A stretch of 59,301 bases of DNA from Bacteroidota bacterium (GTDB taxonomy: Bacteria; Bacteroidota; Bacteroidia; UKL13-3). Where the stretch lies: contig JAIXWW010000011.1 in assembly GCA_027491085.1 (NCBI GenBank), positions 497,151-556,451 on the forward strand, read 5' to 3'. The notes beneath the pieces were generated by a model. The model ran no database searches, was not told where the DNA came from, and saw only the letters and a program-made list of their open reading frames with translations. The position numbers and the translations under genes are program-made. Shown piece by piece: positions 54,570-59,301 of this stretch (the first letter of the stretch is position 1; each line of letters begins with the position of its first letter).

Positions 54570-56150
54570 TTAGCCTAATTTAGCGGCTTTTCTTACCATT
54601 TTCAATTCTTTATCGGTTAACTCGCGCCATTCGCCACGCTTTAACTTCGATTTGGTTAAACCTGCATAAGCTACTCTATCCAATTTATCAACCAAATAAC
54701 CCATGTGTTCAAACATTCTATGTACAATTCTATTACGTCCGCTATGAATTTCTACTCCAATTACATCTTTTCTTTCTTCTTCAGAATATGCCAAAGCATC
54801 AGGTTTTATTGGCCCATCCTCTAACTCTATTCCTCCTGCTAGTTGCCACATATCGTTTTTAGTTAATGGCTTGTTTAAAGTAGCTACATACACTTTTTCA
54901 ACTTCAAACTTTGGATGTGTTAAACGTTGCGCCAAATCACCATCGTTGGTTAAAAGTAATACACCCGTTGTGTTTCTATCTAATCTACCAACTGCAAAAA
55001 CACGTTGCGCCAATTTACCTTCTATTAAATCAAAAACAGTGCTTCTACCTTCAGGGTCTTCCATGGTGGTTATGGCATCTTTAGGCTTATTCATTAAAAT
55101 ATAGATTTTATCTTCTACATTTAATCGTTGACCATTGTATCTAATATCATCACCAGCTTTTACCTTATAACCCATTTCGGTAATTACTTGTCCGTTAATG
55201 GTAACCAAACCTGCTTCAATTAAGGTATCAGCCTCTCTACGGCTGCAAATTCCGGCATTGGCTATAAATCGGTTTAACCTAATTTCGCCAAAATTCAAAT
55301 CCTCTTCAGCCGATTTTTTATTAACGCCTTTGTTTTTTTCTTCAACTAATTGCCTTTTTCTAACCGTTTTAAATTCGGCACTTTTCATTGGGGTTTTATT
55401 TCTGAACGATTTTGCATCTTCCGAAATTCCCTTTTTGTTAAATGTTTCTTTACTAGTTATATTATCGGGTTTAGGCTGATAAGTTCTTACTATTTCCTCA
55501 AATTCTTCTTGCTCGGTGCGAGGCTTGGTGCCTTTTCTTAAAGCTGAAGCTTTCTTTTCAAATCGGCCATTAGCAGGTTTATCTTTACTGAATGAGCGAC
55601 TGTTTCCTGTTTTAGGTTTATCTGCAAATTTATCATCACCAAACGATTTCTTTTTGTCGTATGGTTTCTTATCGAATCCGTCTTTGCTAAAACTTCCGCG
55701 TGTGCTTGGCTTACGTGGACTATCCGAAAACTTGTCTTCACCAAACGATTTCTTTTTTTCGTATGGTTTTTTGTCAAATCCTTCTTTGCTAAAACTTCCG
55801 CGTGTGCTTGGTTTGCGTGGACTGTCTGAAAACTTGTCTTCACCAAACGATTTCTTTTTGTCGTATGGTTTCTTATCGAATCCGTCTTTGCTAAAACTTC
55901 CGCGTGTGCTTGGTTTGCGTGGGCTGTCTGAAAACTTGTCTTCACCAAACGATTTCTTTTTATACAAAGGTTTGTCATCGGCAAATTTTCCTTTACTTTC
56001 AAAAGGTTTTTTGCTTCCAAAACTTCCTGATTTACTGTAACTTGAATTGCTTTTCACTGAACCGCTTCCACCTCTTGTGGTTGTTTTTTTAGCAGTAGGC
56101 TTACCTCCCACCCTCGAATCTCTTTTACTGCTATTATCTCTATTTTGCAT
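54570..56150 (-). CDS. Pseudouridine synthase (RluB/RsuA family) with repetitive basic extension
   Basis: A 526-residue protein started at 56150 (MQNRDNSSKRDSR). The C-terminal half is a complete RsuA/RluB-type enzyme: an S4 RNA-binding domain (LNRFIANAGICSRREADTLI, from about 288) and a catalytic domain with the essential Asp in VGRLDRNTTGVLLLTNDG (about 388). It would convert uridine to pseudouridine in rRNA. The first 280 residues are disordered, rich in Lys, Ser, Gly, Phe and Arg, with three 34-residue repeats. Such tails occur on Bacteroidota RluB and probably bind RNA. TACTTTTG at 56179-56172 is the likely -7 box. Confidence 0.9.
   Translation of the reverse strand: MQNRDNSSKRDSRVGGKPTAKKTTTRGGSGSVKSNSSYSKSGSFGSKKPFESKGKFADDKPLYKKKSFGEDKFSDSPRKPSTRGSFSKDGFDKKPYDKKKSFGEDKFSDSPRKPSTRGSFSKEGFDKKPYEKKKSFGEDKFSDSPRKPSTRGSFSKDGFDKKPYDKKKSFGDDKFADKPKTGNSRSFSKDKPANGRFEKKASALRKGTKPRTEQEEFEEIVRTYQPKPDNITSKETFNKKGISEDAKSFRNKTPMKSAEFKTVRKRQLVEEKNKGVNKKSAEEDLNFGEIRLNRFIANAGICSRREADTLIEAGLVTINGQVITEMGYKVKAGDDIRYNGQRLNVEDKIYILMNKPKDAITTMEDPEGRSTVFDLIEGKLAQRVFAVGRLDRNTTGVLLLTNDGDLAQRLTHPKFEVEKVYVATLNKPLTKNDMWQLAGGIELEDGPIKPDALAYSEEERKDVIGVEIHSGRNRIVHRMFEHMGYLVDKLDRVAYAGLTKSKLKRGEWRELTDKELKMVRKAAKLG
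55640..55960 (-). repeat. Three tandem 102-bp repeats in the pseudouridine synthase gene
   Basis: The base string around ACTTGTCTTCACC recurs ending at 55740, 55842 and 55944, a constant 102-bp period encoding 34 residues (KKKSFGEDKFSDSPRKPSTR and 14 more). A fourth unit is diverged. High nucleotide identity indicates recent expansion. Confidence 0.9.
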
Positions 56151-56171
56151 ATTATTAAAAAAATATATTTG

Positions 56172-56219
56172 CAAAAGTAAGTTTATTTATAATAGTTTTG
56201 GCTAAAAGTTATCTTAGCC
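56172..56219. promoter_or_regulatory. Divergent promoters with a small palindrome
   Basis: Minus strand: TACTTTTG, 56179-56172, for the pseudouridine synthase. Plus strand: TAGTTTTG, 56193-56200, for the DUF2459 gene. GGCTAA (56200-56205) and TTAGCC (56214-56219) form an inverted repeat at the plus-strand start site. Confidence 0.55.
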
Positions 56220-56239
56220 GCGTTTTCAAAAAAATTTAA

Positions 56240-56929
56240 ATGCAAAAAAGTACATTAAATAAAATTGGTCAATATGGTTTAAAAACCTGCTACAGCATTC
56301 TTGCAGTAGCTTCATTTTACTATCTATGCTGTTTAGTTTTACCTTTGGTTCATGTAAATGCCGATTATTTATATAAAAATAAAGGCGTTTTAGTTTATGT
56401 GGCTGGCGATGGGTTACATAGCGAAATAATTGTTCCCGTAAAAAACGAAGTAACCGACTGGGAAACAGTTTTTAACAAAGCTGATTTTGATGGAGCTGCC
56501 GAAGGTAAACAATGGTTGTGCATTGGTTTTACCGAAAAAAACTTTTACCGCACTAACCGCAGATGGGACGATATGAATTATTTATCGGCTTTTGGTCAGC
56601 TTTGCGGTTTTGGCGAATCGGTTATGCATGTAAGTTACGAAAATGAGTACCCTTTTGATCGAAAATTTATCCGTAAAATTTATATGGGCGAAGAACAATA
56701 CGCTAAACTTTGCGAATTTATAAAAGGTAGTTTCACCCAAAATAACGGTGAAGCACTAGCACCAATCATTAAAACCAATAATTTTAAAAAGGAAGTTATT
56801 TACGAAGCTCATAAGGAATTCAGCTTTTTCCATACTTGCAATACTTGGACCAACAATGCATTAAAATCGTTTGGCTTTAAAACTGGCTATTGGACAGCCT
56901 TAGAAGGTGGAATAAGAGAGCAGTTTTAA
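56240..56929 (+). CDS. DUF2459 family membrane-anchored protein (TIGR02117)
   Basis: A 229-residue protein with one N-terminal helix (YSILAVASFYYLCCLVLPLV) and a periplasmic domain. Characteristic sequence includes VYVAGDGLHSEIIVPV, WLCIGFTEKNFYRTNRRWDD and FFHTCNTWTNNALKSFGFKTG. The conserved His (DGLHSEI) and Cys (HTCNTWT) could form a cysteine-peptidase-like site, but no activity is established to my knowledge. Its terminator stem starts inside the coding region. Convergent with era. Confidence 0.85.
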   Translation: MQKSTLNKIGQYGLKTCYSILAVASFYYLCCLVLPLVHVNADYLYKNKGVLVYVAGDGLHSEIIVPVKNEVTDWETVFNKADFDGAAEGKQWLCIGFTEKNFYRTNRRWDDMNYLSAFGQLCGFGESVMHVSYENEYPFDRKFIRKIYMGEEQYAKLCEFIKGSFTQNNGEALAPIIKTNNFKKEVIYEAHKEFSFFHTCNTWTNNALKSFGFKTGYWTALEGGIREQF

Positions 56930-56950
56930 TCGCTCTCTTATTTTATTTAT
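56911..56950 (+). terminator. Terminator whose stem overlaps the DUF2459 stop codon
   Basis: AATAAGAGAGC (56911-56921) pairs perfectly with GCTCTCTTATT (56932-56942). The stop codon (56927-56929) is in the loop. A T-rich run follows. Confidence 0.75.
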
Positions 56951-56994
56951 TATAAATTATTTTCTTTTAGGTATAAATTAGGATATGATTGCAA

Positions 56995-57882
56995 TTATTT
57001 GCCATCATTATCATAACCCCATTCTTTCAAAAGGTTATTATTATCGCGCCAGCCTTCTTTTACTTTAACAAAAGTTTGTAGGAATACTTGTTTACCAAAA
57101 AACTTTTCTAGGTCTCTACGCGCAGCTATACCCATGTTTTTAATGGCAATTCCGCCCTTACCAATCATTATTTGTTTTTGCGAATCGCGCATTACATAAA
57201 TAATGGCACTTATGCGCAATAATTTTTCTTCATCTTTAAACGATTCAATTTCTACTTGAACTGAATAAGGAATTTCTTCCTTGTAGCGAAGCAATATTTT
57301 TTCACGTAAAATTTCCGAAGCAATAAATCTTTCCGATTTATCAGTTACTTGATCGGTTTCGTAAAAAGGAGCTCCTTCGGGCAAATAAGTTAAAACACTT
57401 TTTAGAAGCAGGTCAATATTAAATTTATTGCTTGCCGAAATAGGGACTACCTCTTTAAAATCGACTTGGCTACGCCAAAATTCAATTTTTTTCATTACAC
57501 CATCATTATCGCTTTCATCAATTTTATTGATAATGCAAATAAGAGGTGCTTGAATAACCTTTAAGCGCTCAATCAGCTCAGGCTCTTCGTTTTTTTCATT
57601 AAAATCAGTTACAAACATAACCAAGTCAGCATCTTGCAAACTTTCGTTCACAAATTTCATCATACTTCCTTGTAATTTATATTTTGGTTCAATAATTCCA
57701 GGAGTATCAGAAAAAACAATTTGATACTCTGGCTGATTATAAATTCCCAAAATTCTATGCCTAGTGGTTTGAGCCTTAGGTGTTATAATAGAAATTTTTT
57801 CGCCCAAAAGGGCATTCATTAAAGTAGATTTACCAACATTAGGTTTACCTATAATACTTACAAAACCAGCACGAAACGACAT
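56995..57882 (-). CDS. era: GTPase Era
   Basis: A 295-residue GTPase that binds 16S rRNA near its 3' end and aids 30S maturation. G motifs are GKPNVGKST (12-20), the switch I PKAQTTRHRI, DTPG (59-62), NKID and SASN; the C-terminal KH domain has QIMIGKGGIAIKNMG. Complete and of normal length. The ATG at 57882 is the usual start. A tRNA follows on the other strand. Confidence 0.97.
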   Translation of the reverse strand: MSFRAGFVSIIGKPNVGKSTLMNALLGEKISIITPKAQTTRHRILGIYNQPEYQIVFSDTPGIIEPKYKLQGSMMKFVNESLQDADLVMFVTDFNEKNEEPELIERLKVIQAPLICIINKIDESDNDGVMKKIEFWRSQVDFKEVVPISASNKFNIDLLLKSVLTYLPEGAPFYETDQVTDKSERFIASEILREKILLRYKEEIPYSVQVEIESFKDEEKLLRISAIIYVMRDSQKQIMIGKGGIAIKNMGIAARRDLEKFFGKQVFLQTFVKVKEGWRDNNNLLKEWGYDNDGK

Positions 57883-58022
57883 TTTTTTATTTTTAATTAG
57901 GTTTGCAAAGAAACAGTATTATATTTGCACTCCCAAAAACAAAAGAATTATCCTTCTAAAAGTTTAGAAATAAAACTTTGATTTTGGCTAAAAAAGACAA
58001 ATTACCACATTTAACGATACAT
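57883..58022. other. Spacer upstream of the initiator tRNA
   Basis: TATATTTG at 57920-57927 (plus strand) is a possible tRNA promoter about 95 bases upstream, though a well-spaced -33 box is missing. Nothing else is recognised. Confidence 0.4.
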
Positions 58023-58097
<75 letters not shown>

Positions 58098-58124
58098 AGA
58101 GCCCAATTTACGTTGGGCTTTTTT
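58098..58124 (+). terminator. Terminator of the initiator tRNA
   Basis: AGCCCAA (58100-58106) pairs with TTGGGCT (58113-58119), followed by a T-run, 2 bases after the CCA end. Confidence 0.85.
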
Positions 58125-58135
58125 ATTTTATTTTA

Positions 58136-58214
58136 GGTCGTAGGTGCGATTCCGATAGCTTTCGGAACTGTCTCCGCAACTAGAAGCCCAATTTACGTTG
58201 GGTTATTTTATTTT
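58136..58214 (+). pseudogene. Partial tandem copy of the tRNA 3' half and terminator
   Basis: GGTCGTAGGTGCGA, CTCCGCAAC and the AGCCCAATTTACGTTGGG hairpin repeat the order found at 58066-58135. In the T-arm, three bases are replaced by the 18-bp palindrome TTCCGATAGCTTTCGGAA (58150-58167). It cannot form a tRNA. Confidence 0.85.
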
Positions 58215-58232
58215 ACAAATAGAATATAAAAT

Positions 58233-58263
58233 AAAAGCCACCTTAATTATAAAGTGGCTTTTT
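58233..58263 (-). terminator. Terminator of the DsbA-like gene
   Basis: AAAAGCCACCTT (58233-58244) pairs with AAAGTGGCTTTT (58251-58262) with one mismatch. It lies 21 bases past the minus-strand stop codon. Confidence 0.75.
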
Positions 58264-58283
58264 GTATGAATATGTAATAAGTC

Positions 58284-59114
58284 TTATTCGCAGGTGCCAT
58301 CTGGCTTGCATACTGCGCCTTCTATCACATCAAATTTTTGAATAGGATTGGCTTTTCTAAACTCTGGATAAGTTTGTTGTAGCGCTTTTAAAAATACACT
58401 TTCATCTTGAGCACCCGAAACAGCCACTTTTCTATTAAAAATAAAAAATGGCACACCTTGAATTCCTAAATTCATGGCTTCATTTTCGTCAGCCCTCACT
58501 TCGTTAGCATATTGATTAGACTCTAAAACGGTTTTTAACTCAGTAGTATTCAATCCTATTTGAGCACCAAGTTCTAATAACACATTTATATCATCGGTAT
58601 TTTTATTTAAAGTAAAATACGCTTTAAATAACTCTTCCTCAGCCTCATGTTGTTTTCCTTTACTTTTGGCGTAATGCGAAAAACGATGTGCATTAAACGA
58701 ATTGGCTACAATAGCAGTTTCTAAACGATAGTCTAAACCTACTTGAGCAGCCATATTACTGGCATGCGCTATCATTTGTTTAACTTGAGCAATTGGTAAT
58801 CCTTTTTGTTCGGCTAAATACTGAGCGGTACTTTTGGATGTATCGGTTTTTAAGTTTGGGTTTAACTCAAAACTTTTCCATTCAATTTCAATATAATTAC
58901 TATCGGCAAACTTGGCCAATGCATTTTCAAATTTACGCTTTCCTATGTAGCAAAATGGGCACATTACATCGCTCCAAATTTCTACTTTCATTTTTTTTGT
59001 ATCCATAATATCTTTCTTTTGGGCTTTAAAAATTTTGTTGGTTTGTGCATATAAATAAATTGTACTTAAACTAATAAATACAGAAAGTAAAAGTTTGTTT
59101 AACTGAAATAGCAT
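58284..59114 (-). CDS. DsbA-family (FrnE-like) oxidoreductase with signal peptide
   Basis: A 276-residue thiol oxidoreductase. The core begins MKVEIWSDVMCPFCYIGKRK with the C-P-F-C pair at about 52-55, then a helical insertion (NSFNAHRFSHYAKSKG) and the cis-proline loop LGIQGVPFFIFN, which fits the FrnE/2-hydroxychromene isomerase-like group. Most FrnE-like proteins are cytosolic, but this one has about 41 extra residues starting with a signal-like segment (LLLSVFISLSTIYLYAQ), so it may work in the periplasm. A start at Met42 would give the usual cytosolic form. The end carries a CKPDGTC pair. Confidence 0.85.
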   Translation of the reverse strand: MLFQLNKLLLSVFISLSTIYLYAQTNKIFKAQKKDIMDTKKMKVEIWSDVMCPFCYIGKRKFENALAKFADSNYIEIEWKSFELNPNLKTDTSKSTAQYLAEQKGLPIAQVKQMIAHASNMAAQVGLDYRLETAIVANSFNAHRFSHYAKSKGKQHEAEEELFKAYFTLNKNTDDINVLLELGAQIGLNTTELKTVLESNQYANEVRADENEAMNLGIQGVPFFIFNRKVAVSGAQDESVFLKALQQTYPEFRKANPIQKFDVIEGAVCKPDGTCE

Positions 59115-59182
59115 TTTTATTATTTATGAATTGAACAATAATTATATAATTCTTTTGTTAAATAACAGCATTCAATTTTACA

Positions 59183-59218
59183 AAAAAAAGCCCAAAAGTT
59201 TCCTTTTGGGCTTTTTTT
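59183..59218. terminator. Bidirectional terminator
   Basis: GCCCAAAAG (59190-59198) pairs with CTTTTGGGC (59203-59211), with A-run and T-run on either side. It would end the minus-strand gene that enters from the right edge. Confidence 0.8.
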
Positions 59219-59254
59219 ATAAAATATACTTAAATGGTTTTAAATAAGTATGGA

Positions 59255-59301
59255 CTATTTGTTTTTTAGTCTTTTAAAACCATAAGCTGCTCCTGCTATT
59301 G
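59255..59301 (-). CDS. C-terminal end of a gene entering from the right edge
   Basis: On the minus strand the frame reads IAGAAYGFKRLKNK and then TAG at 59257-59255. The glycine/alanine stretch and basic tail suggest the end of a small membrane protein. The terminator at 59183-59218 supports a gene ending here. Too short to identify. Confidence 0.4.
   Translation of the reverse strand, partial: IAGAAYGFKRLKNK

Noticed and set aside
55516..56040. 174-residue plus-strand ORF and a second minus-frame ORF (55538-56020)
   Set aside because: Both are mirror or shifted readings of the 102-bp repeats in the pseudouridine synthase gene, whose frame is supported by the S4 and catalytic domains.
58136..58214. 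Second functional tRNA
   Set aside because: Only the 3' half is present and the T-arm is disrupted by an 18-bp palindrome.

Overview
The window is AT-rich chromosomal DNA from a member of the Bacteroidota. The evidence is a type IX secretion (T9SS) C-terminal domain on a large Ig-repeat protein, many copies of the Bacteroidota -7 promoter box TAnnTTTG (several with a TTTG/TTG box about 19 bp upstream), a fused alpha/beta 2-oxoacid dehydrogenase E1, a GH3-serine hydrolase fusion and outer-membrane beta-barrel genes. I cannot place it below phylum. Nearly every gene is a core or common accessory gene. No prophage, plasmid, insertion sequence or CRISPR array is visible.

Layout. 1-5070: tail of a membrane protein, then a 1,554-residue secreted adhesin-like protein built from 13 Ig-like modules, closed by a terminator. 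5150-9411: a TetR regulator with a palindromic operator in its promoter, then the phenylacetyl-CoA epoxidase genes paaA, paaB, paaC and paaD; a four-helix-bundle gene sits between paaA and paaB, and the spacers carry inverted repeats. 9408-16541: outer-membrane and small membrane proteins around polA. 17000-20534: a small membrane protein and the cell-shape pair mrdA-rodA. 20542-26932: a frameshifted Ycf48/BNR-like gene, a double amidohydrolase, a thioredoxin-like protein and an alpha-oxoamine synthase (probable first step of sphingolipid or sulfonolipid synthesis). 27019-28615: miaA and a nucleotidyltransferase/small-protein pair. 28716-31632: branched-chain-type E1 and 3-hydroxyacyl-CoA dehydrogenase. 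31686-33888: a minus-strand trio of SET-domain protein, uridine kinase and an uncharacterised APH-like kinase. 34139-39967: gap, a dicarboxylate/glutamate symporter, and a sensory system made of a small membrane subunit, an SSS-STAC-histidine kinase and a receiver. 40041-44415: catalytic half of a split methylmalonyl-CoA mutase, a phosphohexomutase and menC. 44416-45879: a repeat-rich stretch with palindromes and a perfect-length 10 x 21 bp minisatellite. 45880-54535: large secreted proteins, a DUF721 protein, the GH3-serine hydrolase and a lipoprotein with an 18-T tract in its signal peptide. 54570-59301: a pseudouridine synthase with a repetitive basic tail, a DUF2459 protein, era, initiator tRNA with a damaged 3' copy, a DsbA-like protein and the tail of one more gene.

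Functionally, the paa genes, the hydroxyacyl-CoA dehydrogenase, the branched-chain E1 and the methylmalonyl-CoA mutase together suggest catabolism of aromatic and branched-chain carbon through CoA thioesters. The T9SS-type proteins, beta-barrels and GH3 fusion indicate an active cell surface with peptidoglycan turnover. The parts least explained by known annotation are the SET/udk/APH-like kinase trio, the 71-residue protein plus nucleotidyltransferase pair, the paa spacer repeats with their four-helix-bundle gene, the poly-T switch-like lipoprotein, and the 45.1-45.6 kb repeat locus whose 18-bp palindrome recurs inside a broken tRNA copy. All calls come from reading the sequence; no database search was run.
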